From Flavobacteriaceae bacterium (GTDB lineage: Bacteria > Bacteroidota > Bacteroidia > Flavobacteriales > Flavobacteriaceae): DNA of 64,000 nucleotides. Shown piece after piece: positions 16,289 through 25,315 of the stretch. A program made the translations under genes and the position numbers. Each line of letters opens with the position of its first letter. The first letter of the stretch is position 1. The notes under the pieces were generated by a model. The model worked only from the letters and a program-made list of their open reading frames with translations, made no database searches and had not been told where the DNA came from. The stretch spans positions 1 through 64,000 of the forward strand of contig JABGUL010000002.1 of assembly GCA_018646605.1 (NCBI GenBank), in the 5' to 3' direction.

Positions 16289-18649
16289 TTAGAAGTAAAG
16301 GACAAATCCAAAAGAAGGTAATGGTGAACTATTCCCTTCATTGGTTGATACGGGAACCAAACTCCGGGGAAGAATAATTTCACCATTCATATCCCTATTT
16401 AAACCATATTCTTCTGGTGATGGATTGGGCTGACCCAAAAAGTTTTGAATTTCAAAAAAGAAGTTGAAGGATAGATTTTCAAAATTCCACTTTTTATCAA
16501 TTCTAATATCAGCTAAGTTAAACGCATCAAGTTTTACTTCACCTAGACGATCGTAGTCTAAAATAATTTCAGGATAAGCATCTAAGCTGGCTTCAATATC
16601 TGTTGGCACATAGGGGTTTTTTCCCGCAAATCTCCATCGAGCACTTACCTCCCAATTACGCTTTAACTTATACCCACCAGTAAATGAAATCAAATTCCGA
16701 CTATCCCATACAGAGGGTCTTGAAATTTGATCTAAGCCAGTAAATTCACTAAAGAAGTATGTATAAGCAAAGACACCATAGAAATTGTTAGATAGTTTTT
16801 GTTGAAATAAAAATTCTATTCCTGAGCTCTGCCCTTTTCCATCAGAAATAATGGCTTCATTTCCTAAAACTTCAAATCCACCCCCTTTGTTTGCTAAAGA
16901 AACTCCGTCAATTACAGAAACTGGATAATTTGAATAATTTTTCACAAAACCTTCTAATGTAAATCGTGATGAAGGTGATAAATTATATTCTAAACCCGCT
17001 ACCAAATGGTCACTTCGAACATAGGAAGCGTCTTTATTTACAAAAAGTGAGCGTTCGTTTTGAAACCCTAACATAGTGTAAGTAGGGATTTTAAAATAGC
17101 GCCCTGCTGTTGCATTAAGTTTCCATTTCTGGTTTTCAGTTAATGCATATGAAAATGCAATTCTAGGAGAGAGGTTATCAATTAAATTAGAACCTGTAGA
17201 AAAACTATCTCCATCTGTTCTTAATCCTAAAGTAAGATCTAAACGATCATCCATAAATTTGCGTGATCCTTTAACAAAAAAACCATATTTAGCAAAGTTT
17301 AATGTTGTGTTATAAGCAATATCATAATAACTGAAAATAGTATTGTTTTTATAACTCGATTGCTGAATATTAAACCCTGAAGACCATTTCCACTGATCCG
17401 AATAATGCGTGGTCAGGAAGCGTAATTTAGTTTCCCATTCATAAGAATCATTTTGAAAAATAGTCCCACTTCGAGTAGTATTATCCTCATAGCGTGAAAA
17501 AACATTTTCAAGTCGGTTAGTGCTCAAAGCGGTAGTCATAAAACCTTTCCCATTTTTATAATTACGCTTCCAAGAAAGTCCTACGGTAGTACTCCTTTGA
17601 TCTATAATTGGAACCTGGTCTAAAGTTGCTTGCTGTTCTGCATCAAATTCATCTGGAGCTTTAACAGAAAAGTCATCTATCGCACCGATTCCTAAAAAAG
17701 TAAGCGAATTATAAGCATCAATTTCATGTTTAATTTTCCATTGATAATCCCAATAATCAGGACGTATTGGAAGCCCAATAAGTTCAAAAAGGAATTGAAG
17801 ATAACTACGACGCACTGAAAATAAAAAAGTTGTGTTTGCAGGTCGATTCTTATCTTTCCTAAACAAGGGTCCCTCAAGAGTTAATCCTGCTTCACTTGCC
17901 CCAAAACGAAAATTTCCACCAAATTCATTTGGATTTCCCTCGCGTTGCTCAAATGCTAATACTCCTGATAAAGGGTTGTCATATTCAGCACCAAAAGCTG
18001 AACTAGAAAGAGTAACATCACGTACAAAAGAAACATTGATCATCCCAACAGGACCTCCAGCACTTCCTTGGGTACTGAAATGATTGATGTTCGGAATTTC
18101 AATCCCATCTAAATAATATACAGTCTCATTGGGAGCTCCTCCTCGAATGATAATATCATTTCTAAACCCTCCAATGGAAGGGGATATTCCAGGCATACTC
18201 TGAACAACTTTAGTAATATCGTTATTCCCACCAGGATAAGTCTCTATTTCAACTGCAGAAAAACTTTGTGTGGATAGAGGAGTATCTCTGGTACTTCTAA
18301 ATGGACTTCGAACAACAACTACTTCATCTAATGTTTCTATCACCTCTTCTAATTCAAAAAGTAAGGGTCTATTACCTACTGACTTCACAATTACGTTGTA
18401 TAAGGTTTCACTTTCATAACCCAAGAAACTGGCTATTATATTGTACGATTTGAAAGGAATTTCATTTACTGTAAAATAACCCTCTTCATCGGTTACAACC
18501 CCTATTTCCGTTCCCTCCAGGAGAATTGTTGCTCCAACAAGTGGCTGTTGACTTTGAAGGTCAAGTATACGACCGTTTAAATTTCCAGAGTTTTGAGCAG
18601 TTGCAAAAGACAAGAATAATAAAAAGAAGAGAAAAAATGAATTTTTCAT
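16289..18649 (-). CDS. TonB-dependent receptor with carboxypeptidase-like domain
   Basis: A 786-residue outer-membrane receptor. It has a signal peptide (residues 1-18, ending SFATAQN) and a CarboxypepD_reg-like beta-sandwich (about 20-105, GRILDLQSQQPLVGATI). A plug domain follows (about 120-230), with QSMPGISPSIGGFRNDIIIRG, then a beta-barrel ending in an aromatic residue (FVLYF), the outer-membrane C-terminal signal. It has no SusD partner next to it, so it is not a classical Sus pair; the substrate is unknown. It converges on rimM with 4 bases between stops and is divergent from the Rieske gene. Confidence 0.92.
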   Translation of the reverse strand: MKNSFFLFFLLFLSFATAQNSGNLNGRILDLQSQQPLVGATILLEGTEIGVVTDEEGYFTVNEIPFKSYNIIASFLGYESETLYNVIVKSVGNRPLLFELEEVIETLDEVVVVRSPFRSTRDTPLSTQSFSAVEIETYPGGNNDITKVVQSMPGISPSIGGFRNDIIIRGGAPNETVYYLDGIEIPNINHFSTQGSAGGPVGMINVSFVRDVTLSSSAFGAEYDNPLSGVLAFEQREGNPNEFGGNFRFGASEAGLTLEGPLFRKDKNRPANTTFLFSVRRSYLQFLFELIGLPIRPDYWDYQWKIKHEIDAYNSLTFLGIGAIDDFSVKAPDEFDAEQQATLDQVPIIDQRSTTVGLSWKRNYKNGKGFMTTALSTNRLENVFSRYEDNTTRSGTIFQNDSYEWETKLRFLTTHYSDQWKWSSGFNIQQSSYKNNTIFSYYDIAYNTTLNFAKYGFFVKGSRKFMDDRLDLTLGLRTDGDSFSTGSNLIDNLSPRIAFSYALTENQKWKLNATAGRYFKIPTYTMLGFQNERSLFVNKDASYVRSDHLVAGLEYNLSPSSRFTLEGFVKNYSNYPVSVIDGVSLANKGGGFEVLGNEAIISDGKGQSSGIEFLFQQKLSNNFYGVFAYTYFFSEFTGLDQISRPSVWDSRNLISFTGGYKLKRNWEVSARWRFAGKNPYVPTDIEASLDAYPEIILDYDRLGEVKLDAFNLADIRIDKKWNFENLSFNFFFEIQNFLGQPNPSPEEYGLNRDMNGEIILPRSLVPVSTNEGNSSPLPSFGFVLYF

Positions 18650-18710
18650 GATATTGAGTGATTTTTAGGAGGCTTAATATTTTTTAATAAAAAGTTTGTT
18701 TAAATTTTTA

Positions 18711-18718
18711 CAAATTTA
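18711..18718 (-). promoter_or_regulatory. Possible -7 element for the first TonB receptor
   Basis: TAAATTTG on the minus strand matches TAnnTTTG about 60 bases before the receptor ATG. The surrounding intergenic DNA is very AT-rich, so a chance match is quite possible. Confidence 0.3.
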
Positions 18719-18741
18719 ATTAAACATTTTAAATTAGCAGT

Positions 18742-19173
18742 ATGAAAAACAGAAGAACCTTTTTAAAAACAGCTTGCAAACCAATTGTGTTAGCAGCTTT
18801 CGGAATCCCATTACTTGAAGCTTGCTCTTCAGAAGAAACACCTTACACCCCTCCTTCTGGGAGTCAAAATCAAAACATTTCTTCGGACCCTATTACCATT
18901 GACATAGCAAGCTCCCTTTTTGTCAATCTTCAAGCTGTAGGCGGATGGATAAATTATACTGAAAAAAATCTTTTATTGATCAGAATCAGTGAAACTGAAG
19001 TAAGAGCATTTGATAACAGTTGTCCGCATCAAGGGAATAGAGATCGATGGTCTTTTGACGGGTCAAATTTTGAATGTGGTTATCACAACAATACCTTTAC
19101 GACATCTTGTAGCGGTTCACTGACATGCTACTCAACTTCGCTAGACGGTACTATTTTGACCATTACCTTCTAA
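18742..19173 (+). CDS. Tat-exported Rieske [2Fe-2S] lipoprotein
   Basis: A 143-residue protein that combines an N-R-R-T-F-L-K twin-arginine motif, a hydrophobic stretch and a lipobox ending at Cys28 (LLEAC). A small Rieske domain follows. The cluster ligands are Cys94 and His96 (SCPHQG) and Cys112 and His115 (CGYH). The folded cofactor fits Tat export. The second loop is followed by N-N-T-F instead of the usual G-x-x-F/Y, consistent with a divergent small Rieske protein. The electron partner is unknown. It probably sits on the periplasmic face of a membrane. Its 3' end overlaps the convergent neighbour by 4 bases. Confidence 0.88.
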   Translation: MKNRRTFLKTACKPIVLAAFGIPLLEACSSEETPYTPPSGSQNQNISSDPITIDIASSLFVNLQAVGGWINYTEKNLLLIRISETEVRAFDNSCPHQGNRDRWSFDGSNFECGYHNNTFTTSCSGSLTCYSTSLDGTILTITF

Positions 19174-19730
19174 TTCTTTTTACGACTAGACTTACGCTCT
19201 ACCTTTCTTTGTTGTTTTTGAAGTGATATTTTATTTTTTTCACTTTCAATTTTCCTTTTTTCCTCCAAATTCAAATTGTAATCTTCTCGTAATTCTGTAA
19301 TATCACTATCTGTAATTTCTTTCTGATCAGAGGCTTGTAGAGAAATATCCTCCACTGTAAAATTAGCATTATTTGTTTGCTTTCGCATGATCTCCCTTGC
19401 AGCTTTAAGATTGTAATACAAGCCAGGATCAATCATTTTATTGGCTAAAAAATGTTCTTTCTTTTTTTTATCCCATCGAATAAACATAAAACCACCATTC
19501 ACAGAATCTAACTTAACTCGATACACATGAGCATAATTTGGAAGAGTCTGATAAATTTGAATCTCTTCGGGAATGTATCCTGCCACATAGAGTAATTCTT
19601 CCACAAAAGCAAATTGAGTTTCCACAGAGGGGTCATCATAAAAACCTTCAACTTCAGGAGGTGTATCCTGAGCATTGGAAAAAAATAAAATAAAATAGAA
19701 TAGACTACTTACACTAATCGTTTTAATCAT
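19170..19730 (-). CDS. Unrecognised secreted protein
   Basis: A 186-residue protein with a signal peptide (about residues 1-20, ending FFSNAQ). After it comes an acidic segment, then a region with aromatic residues (YAHVYRVKL, GGFMFIRWDKKKK). The last ~45 residues are highly charged (Lys, Glu, Arg) and probably helical. I do not recognise the family. The start overlaps the end of the upstream membrane-protein gene by 4 bases, indicating translational coupling. Together they may form the tail of the metal-type TonB receptor operon. Confidence 0.7.
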   Translation of the reverse strand: MIKTISVSSLFYFILFFSNAQDTPPEVEGFYDDPSVETQFAFVEELLYVAGYIPEEIQIYQTLPNYAHVYRVKLDSVNGGFMFIRWDKKKKEHFLANKMIDPGLYYNLKAAREIMRKQTNNANFTVEDISLQASDQKEITDSDITELREDYNLNLEEKRKIESEKNKISLQKQQRKVERKSSRKKN

Positions 19731-20404
19731 GATTCAATTTTTGTTTTGTAATATTTTTTTGCATTTGAAACTAACTGCTTCATATTACCATCTTCAAAGT
19801 TAATAAAAGCTCGAATCAATAAAAACAATCCGACTATTTGAAGGATTATAATATAAGATGAGAAAAAATCTTCTTCAAAGAATTTTTTATTATAAGTGAG
19901 CATGACATCTTTAATTGAAAGCAGAAATAATCCTAAAAAAAACATGAAATTGGTGGTATTCATGTTTTTCAATAATAACATTAATGTAAAGCTACCGAAA
20001 ATAGCAGATGTAAAACTGTAAACTATGCCATGAAATTTCATGTCATCCAAAAAAGAATAAACATGATTTAAAAAAACAATTAAGTAGGAAAAATAAAAAA
20101 CAAGACCTAAAATATGCTCTCTAAAGAAATACATTTTGTTTAAATCCATAAACCTTATGAAAAAGAAAAGATTCATGATCCATAAACTAAAAACGCCCCA
20201 TTGTTGAAAACTTGCATTAAGATCGAATAATATAAATAGATTTCCTATCCAACAAAAAAACAAAGCAAATAAAATATCTTTACTTTTAATTTTTGAATTA
20301 ATCCAATAATAACCTATTATAGCAGGGACTATTAAAATCGTAATAAAGGCATCAAAATTAAATAACTCTACTATTAAGTAGTAACCTTCTAATGTTGTAA
20401 GCAT
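19727..20404 (-). CDS. Multi-pass membrane protein of unknown function
   Basis: A 225-residue protein made up almost entirely of hydrophobic segments, about seven by eye, with a short basic cytoplasmic tail (NAKKYYKTKIES). Size and topology resemble the YhhN/lysoplasmalogenase-like family, but no decisive motif is visible, so I do not assign it. It overlaps the following secreted-protein gene by 4 bases and starts 53 bases after the TonB receptor stop. It may therefore belong to the same transcript. Confidence 0.65.
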   Translation of the reverse strand: MLTTLEGYYLIVELFNFDAFITILIVPAIIGYYWINSKIKSKDILFALFFCWIGNLFILFDLNASFQQWGVFSLWIMNLFFFIRFMDLNKMYFFREHILGLVFYFSYLIVFLNHVYSFLDDMKFHGIVYSFTSAIFGSFTLMLLLKNMNTTNFMFFLGLFLLSIKDVMLTYNKKFFEEDFFSSYIIILQIVGLFLLIRAFINFEDGNMKQLVSNAKKYYKTKIES

Positions 20405-20457
20405 AATAAGAGTAGGAGATGATTAGGGGTAATATTCGGGTTTGAAATAGTCTAATT

Positions 20458-22872
20458 TTAATAGGAGTAAACAAGTTGAAACTGAAAATTACGTCCAATT
20501 TCGTTCGCATAAAAGCGCATTCTGTTTAAATAATCTCTGTATTTGGTTTGGGTAATGTTGTGTATCATAAATCGTAGGATGGTTTTGGATTTATTGGGGT
20601 TTCCCAAATATACAGAAAAAAATAAATCTAAATTTTGATAGGCTTTTGGAGGAGTACTTACATCTACTAGTTGCTCGATTATACTTCCCTCGCTTAAAGT
20701 TTTTACACTAAAATTCAAATCTGGAAATCTTTTTTGTCTTGCTACAAAATGATTTACAACTTCAACATCATATCGGTTTTTAGGTGAACTATACTTAATA
20801 GTTTGAGTACTATTAAAAGGTGGAATATTGATGATAGGTAACTCATTTTTTAAATCTTGGGCACGAGTATAAGAAGCGTTTAAATCTAAATTCAACTGGC
20901 TCGAAAAATTAAAATCAAAACTCGCATCTACACCCCAAATCAAAGCATTTGTGGCATCATATTGCCATACTGGAAAAGCTCCTCTAATTGTTTGTTGAAG
21001 CCCCTTGGGACCAATAAAAATATAATTATTGATTCTTGAGAAATAGGGCTCAACAGAACCTTTTAATTTTCCTTGTGTCCTGCTTAAACTGAGAAGAAAT
21101 TTACTCGAAATTTCCTTTTCTAACATCAAACTCCCATATTCAATAGTTGCTAATGAATGATGAAGTCCATCACTAAATAATTCCGAGGCATTAGGTGATC
21201 TTTGAGATAACACATAAGAAAAACTAGTCTCAAATTGTTCTCCTATTTCAAAGGAAAATCCGGTTTGGGCTGCAAAATTTATAAATTTCAATTTGGGGTT
21301 AACTAGAATTTGAGTTCCCGTTTCTTTCACTTCAAATTGCGGAAAAACTTTATCATATCCACGCGTTTTCCAGTCAGAAACACCATAGTATTTCTGTACA
21401 TCCCAATCAACTTGATCCAGGCGAATTCCCCAATCCCAATGAAAAGAATTTGAAGGCTTGTAGGATCCCACAAAGTAACTTCCCAATTCCGTTTTGAGAT
21501 AATCTGGAATCAATCTTTTGACGCCTGTATTTGGATTTGAAAAATTATCCTGAAGCATGGCGTTAATCCCCCACTCGAACTCCCAACTAAACGTTTTATT
21601 CCATTTTAAATTAGCCAAAACATTTTGAGTTTGAAGCTTTAAGTCAATAGCAGGAATATCAACAGAGACACCCCTTCTTACATCAAACTCTTTTCTGGTG
21701 TTTACCTGATAATTATAATCTAACTGCCACTTAAAATTATCCTTAAACTGATTAAAATAAATTAAGTGAATATTTTGATGTAACCCTTGTTGTTTAGGAG
21801 CGCTAATTCCATAAGTAAATGGTTCTATTCTCAATGGGATATTCGACTCTAAAGCTCTCAATAAATCTTGAATATTTCCAATATGCGCTGCTCTTAAAAT
21901 CCCCGTTTCATTTTGAAATCGTGAATAATTTAACTCCCAACCCTTTATAACTATACTCCTTCCTAATTTAAAAGAAACATTTATTTCTTTCATTCCCGTG
22001 TTTGAAAGAACATACTCAGGAGTAGTCAAATCCCCAAAACGTTTTGCAGTCAACTGGCCATTGATGTAATATCCATTTGAGGTAGACTTCATTAATTTTG
22101 AAGTAAGACTACCTCCTCCTCCATTTGTTGCAGCGTTAATTATAGTTTGTCCAAATAGACTGTCACCTAAAATTATTTTGGGAGGAGACAATACGATGAT
22201 ACCACCAGGGGTATCACCACCATATTTCAAAGCAGCAGCTCCTTTTACCAATTGTACATTCTGAAAAGCATTCAAGTCAATATTAGGAGCGTGATCGGAA
22301 CCCCATTCCTGATCTCTCAAACGGACGCCATTTGCAACAATACCAACACGACTTCCATACATTCCATGAATCATGGGTTTAGCAATTGCATTCCCGGTTT
22401 TCAATGAGGACACTCCAGCTAAAGTAGTAAGGGCATCGCCTAAACTTTGACTACTAAAACGTACTATTTGATCTCTATTTAATCGGGATTCTTTAGCATT
22501 TCCATTGAGTCCTTTGAGTTGATTATCTGAAATTATAATTTCTTCTAATTCATTAATGTGGTGCTCTAGTTCAAAGTCAAGGATCGCATTTTCATCGATT
22601 GAAACTTTCTTTTTGATTGGATTACACTCAGTGTGTTCTATTTTAAGATTGACAGAACCAGAGCAAAGCCCTTCTAAGATATAAAATCCATTTTCTTGCG
22701 TTTGAGCAAAATTATCAGAACCTTCAATACTAATAATAGCTCCGTAAATAGGGGTGCCATCATGTAAATCATTAATTGTCCCGCTAATAACAAAATCACA
22801 GTCCTGAGACCATAAAGGAATTCCTTTCAAAAAGAACAACAGAACTGTGATTTTAAGAAAATGTTTTATCAT
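20458..22872 (-). CDS. TonB-dependent receptor, probable metal (zinc-type) uptake
   Basis: An 804-residue outer-membrane receptor. It has a signal peptide (ending PLWSQ), a carboxypeptidase-like regulatory domain (about 27-95), a plug domain (about 125-235, with MIHGMYGSRVGIVANGVRL and LVKGAAALKYGG) and a beta-barrel ending in YSY. The plug resembles ZnuD-like metal receptors. The neighbours support this: the start overlaps by 4 bases a small lipoprotein gene, and a histidine-rich exported protein gene lies just upstream. Zinc or another transition metal is the inferred substrate; the sequence alone does not prove it. Confidence 0.88.
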   Translation of the reverse strand: MIKHFLKITVLLFFLKGIPLWSQDCDFVISGTINDLHDGTPIYGAIISIEGSDNFAQTQENGFYILEGLCSGSVNLKIEHTECNPIKKKVSIDENAILDFELEHHINELEEIIISDNQLKGLNGNAKESRLNRDQIVRFSSQSLGDALTTLAGVSSLKTGNAIAKPMIHGMYGSRVGIVANGVRLRDQEWGSDHAPNIDLNAFQNVQLVKGAAALKYGGDTPGGIIVLSPPKIILGDSLFGQTIINAATNGGGGSLTSKLMKSTSNGYYINGQLTAKRFGDLTTPEYVLSNTGMKEINVSFKLGRSIVIKGWELNYSRFQNETGILRAAHIGNIQDLLRALESNIPLRIEPFTYGISAPKQQGLHQNIHLIYFNQFKDNFKWQLDYNYQVNTRKEFDVRRGVSVDIPAIDLKLQTQNVLANLKWNKTFSWEFEWGINAMLQDNFSNPNTGVKRLIPDYLKTELGSYFVGSYKPSNSFHWDWGIRLDQVDWDVQKYYGVSDWKTRGYDKVFPQFEVKETGTQILVNPKLKFINFAAQTGFSFEIGEQFETSFSYVLSQRSPNASELFSDGLHHSLATIEYGSLMLEKEISSKFLLSLSRTQGKLKGSVEPYFSRINNYIFIGPKGLQQTIRGAFPVWQYDATNALIWGVDASFDFNFSSQLNLDLNASYTRAQDLKNELPIINIPPFNSTQTIKYSSPKNRYDVEVVNHFVARQKRFPDLNFSVKTLSEGSIIEQLVDVSTPPKAYQNLDLFFSVYLGNPNKSKTILRFMIHNITQTKYRDYLNRMRFYANEIGRNFQFQLVYSY

Positions 22873-23423
22873 TCTTCAAGAATACGTATAGGAATATCGA
22901 CAGAAACATCCGTTTCACCTCCAAACCCATTTCTGGTGGTACTATTTTTCGTTGTGGGTTCATGAATTAAAAACGCACGAACAATGCCAGAACTAGCGAC
23001 ACTTGTGGACCAAACGGTATTAATAAAAACAGGATTTTGATTACTATCTAAGGGATCAGAATCACTTTGGACATAAGAAATAGTCACTCCAGAAAACTCA
23101 AAAAACACTTGGTGCTCATCTACTTCTTCAATTATTTCTTCATTGATATTTTCAATATCGCCAGGATCACTTTCATCTAAAAAGGTGATTTGTACTTCGT
23201 ATTCTGTATTTGATTTCAGAATAATTTCAGCTGTATTCGGTGCTGTTGTTTCCCATCGTATCTTTTGTTCAGACTCTCCTTGAGTATTGAAACTAAGTTC
23301 TACAGTTGTTATTAATTCTTCTTCATTAACTATTTCAGGAGTATCCTTTGAACAAGAAAAAATACTGATTAGAAATATGAATAATAGAGTCTGCTTTGTG
23401 TATAAAATTATTGTTTTAACCAT
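22869..23423 (-). CDS. Small lipoprotein paired with the TonB receptor
   Basis: A 184-residue lipoprotein with lipobox Cys in FLISIFSCSKD (about residue 24). The mature part is acidic with a beta-sandwich-like pattern and contains runs of Glu/Asp around residues 85-103. Lipoproteins of this size are commonly found next to ZnuD-like receptors in Flavobacteriia. They may act as surface or periplasmic partners, but no function is established. It overlaps the receptor start by 4 bases. A 76-base gap to the upstream gene contains a 14-bp perfect AT palindrome (ATTTATTAATAAAT) that might be a regulator site. Confidence 0.72.
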   Translation of the reverse strand: MVKTIILYTKQTLLFIFLISIFSCSKDTPEIVNEEELITTVELSFNTQGESEQKIRWETTAPNTAEIILKSNTEYEVQITFLDESDPGDIENINEEIIEEVDEHQVFFEFSGVTISYVQSDSDPLDSNQNPVFINTVWSTSVASSGIVRAFLIHEPTTKNSTTRNGFGGETDVSVDIPIRILEE

Positions 23424-23499
23424 GAGGGTTGATATTATTTATTAATAAATTAAGTGGAAGGGTCTGCAGCTAAAAAAATAGCTGTAAACATTTTATTTA

Positions 23500-23838
23500 T
23501 TATAAAAATACCGGTGGAGCCCTGGAGCTATAACGCTTAAATGAAATCGAATTAAAAGAGGCATAATACCCTGTTTTTTCTTCTGTGAAAAGAAAAAAGA
23601 CATCTTCTTCAATAACGTCCTCAACTATGCGAACTAAAGGTTGAAAGAAATAATCCAAAGCATGGTTATGTGCTTTGGACTCATGAATGTGTGCTTTATT
23701 ATTTTTACAAGTATTTGGAGCAGAGTGAAACTCATGAGTATGAATGAGTTTTAATCCGAGGGGCATCAAAAAAGCCACAACCAATCCTACTGAAAACAGT
23801 TTGGTTAAGAAGGGTATAATGGTCTTTTTTAGTTTCAA
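23500..23838 (-). CDS. Small histidine-rich exported protein
   Basis: A 112-residue protein with an N-terminal hydrophobic export segment (about 10-32), followed by a histidine-rich segment: H-T-H-E-F-H, then A-H-I-H and A-H-N-H within about 30 residues. The C-terminus is S-S-R-A-P-P-V-F-L. It resembles small proteins found beside heavy-metal transport genes in Flavobacteriia and is probably a periplasmic metal-binding protein. No ATG is available; TTG at 23838 is the likely start, one base after the DUF1080 stop, which suggests coupling. Confidence 0.68.
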   Translation of the reverse strand: MKLKKTIIPFLTKLFSVGLVVAFLMPLGLKLIHTHEFHSAPNTCKNNKAHIHESKAHNHALDYFFQPLVRIVEDVIEEDVFFLFTEEKTGYYASFNSISFKRYSSRAPPVFL

Positions 23839-23839
23839 A

Positions 23840-24580
23840 CTATAATTTTCTAATCTTTATATTTTTATAAGAAATAACACCGGGATGATCCTGTAAACAA
23901 AGATGACCCTCTTTGAACTTACCAAAACCTGAAATGTCTTTAAACTTACTATTTTCGATCATCTCATCCCATTCAGTACCATGTAAAGGGAAACGATTAA
24001 TTATCATTCCATTATGATTTACAGTTCCTTTATTCTCTTCATGGTTAATTACGATATGATAGCTATTCCATTCCCCTGCTGGTTTTGCCATAACATGATC
24101 AGGAGCAATCATATCATATAGTGATCCGGTAGTATGAATTTGATTTTTTTCATCACCGGCATAAATATCAGCATCTATAATTTGAATCTCAGGACCTGTC
24201 AAATAAGGCGCGTCATAATCTTTACTTTCATTGACACCCCACATAAATCCACTATTGGAATTTGGCGAAAGTTTCCAGTCAAATTTTATTTCAAAATTGG
24301 TGAACTTCTCATCGGATATTAAACTTTTATTTCCATCCCCTTGTGCCTTATCGGAATCATAAGTAAAAACTCCTTCAGAAACGATCCAGCCTGTTTTTTG
24401 TCCAGACTCATTTTGATAAATATGCCAGCCGTCAAGACTCGACATTGGACTCATATCGACCCATTCACCTGGAACTTTTTCAGTTTCTACTGTTGTTGAA
24501 TTTGCATTTTTCTTGGGGTTATTTTGACAACTAAAAAATAGTGTAGCAAAACAAAGTGTTAGTATACGAATGTTATTCAT
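23840..24580 (-). CDS. DUF1080 (3-keto-disaccharide hydrolase) lipoprotein
   Basis: A 246-residue lipoprotein (lipobox Cys in LFFSCQNN). The single DUF1080 domain, a concanavalin-like beta-sandwich, spans about residues 40-245. Visible family features are LDGWHIYQ, FEIKFDWKLSPNSNSGFMW, GPEIQIIDAD and GEWNSYHIVI. Characterised relatives hydrolyse 3-keto-glycosides. No sugar dehydrogenase that would make such substrates is in the window. It lies upstream of the histidine-rich gene with a 1-base gap, although its function fits the sugar genes on its other side better. Confidence 0.87.
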   Translation of the reverse strand: MNNIRILTLCFATLFFSCQNNPKKNANSTTVETEKVPGEWVDMSPMSSLDGWHIYQNESGQKTGWIVSEGVFTYDSDKAQGDGNKSLISDEKFTNFEIKFDWKLSPNSNSGFMWGVNESKDYDAPYLTGPEIQIIDADIYAGDEKNQIHTTGSLYDMIAPDHVMAKPAGEWNSYHIVINHEENKGTVNHNGMIINRFPLHGTEWDEMIENSKFKDISGFGKFKEGHLCLQDHPGVISYKNIKIRKL

Positions 24581-24587
24581 TTTGGTT

Positions 24588-24595
24588 CAAATTTA
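24588..24595 (-). promoter_or_regulatory. Possible -7 element for the DUF1080 gene
   Basis: TAAATTTG on the minus strand, only 8 bases before the ATG, would give an almost leaderless mRNA. No -33 match was seen. Confidence 0.3.
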
Positions 24596-24656
24596 TAATA
24601 AAAGTACTAAATTATTTGAAACCTCTGCAATGCTAATTAGTGGAATTGTTTTAAAA

Positions 24657-25313
24657 TTAAAATTGCATTTCTGGAACCCGATCAGGAATTATAATTTTTC
24701 CTGCTGTAGCTTCTTTAATCTCCTGAACACTCACTCCAGGCGCACGTTCTACTAGACAAAACCCTTGAGGTATTACATCCAATACTGCAAGTTCAGTCAC
24801 AATTCTTTTTACACACCCTAAGCCGGTGATAGGTAAGGTACATTTTGACAGTAATTTAGAGTCTCCTTTTCTATTGACATGCATCATTGCTACAATTATG
24901 TTTTCCGCTGAAGCAACAAGATCCATTGCCCCTCCCATACCTTTAACTAATTTACCTGGAATTTTCCAATTTGCAATATCTCCTTTTTCTGAAACTTCCA
25001 TGGCCCCCAAAATAGTTAGGTCTACATGTTTTCCTCTGATCATACCAAAACTCATCGAAGAATCAAAAAAACTTGCTCCAGGGAGACTCGTTATAGTTTG
25101 TTTTCCAGCATTTATTAAATCTGCATCTTCATCCCCATCCAAAGGGAAAGGACCCATTCCCAATATTCCATTCTCACTTTGAAACTCAATTTGTATTCCC
25201 TCAGGGACATAATTGGCAACTAAAGTGGGAATACCAATTCCAAGATTGACATAAAATCCATCTTTCAATTCCTGAGCAATTCGCTTTGCAATATCCATTT
25301 TATCTAATGCCAT
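24657..25313 (-). CDS. scoB: 3-oxoacid CoA-transferase subunit B
   Basis: A 218-residue subunit B of a family I CoA transferase, which moves CoA from succinyl-CoA or a similar donor to 3-oxoacids. The catalytic glutamate is Glu47 in the SENGILGMGP motif. NLGIGIPTLVANYVP and GGAMDLVASA..IVAMMHV are family-typical. It follows scoA by 2 bases. Acetoacetate is the most likely substrate, but related acids are possible. The neighbouring etfBA suggests a role in fatty-acid or branched-chain acid breakdown. Confidence 0.93.
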   Translation of the reverse strand: MALDKMDIAKRIAQELKDGFYVNLGIGIPTLVANYVPEGIQIEFQSENGILGMGPFPLDGDEDADLINAGKQTITSLPGASFFDSSMSFGMIRGKHVDLTILGAMEVSEKGDIANWKIPGKLVKGMGGAMDLVASAENIIVAMMHVNRKGDSKLLSKCTLPITGLGCVKRIVTELAVLDVIPQGFCLVERAPGVSVQEIKEATAGKIIIPDRVPEMQF

Positions 25314-25315
25314 AA

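Noticed and set aside
23435-23460. ATTTATTAATAAAT palindrome as a confirmed regulator site
   Set aside because: A similar AT palindrome occurs near 35131 in unrelated non-coding DNA, so chance in AT-rich sequence is likely; mentioned only as a possibility.
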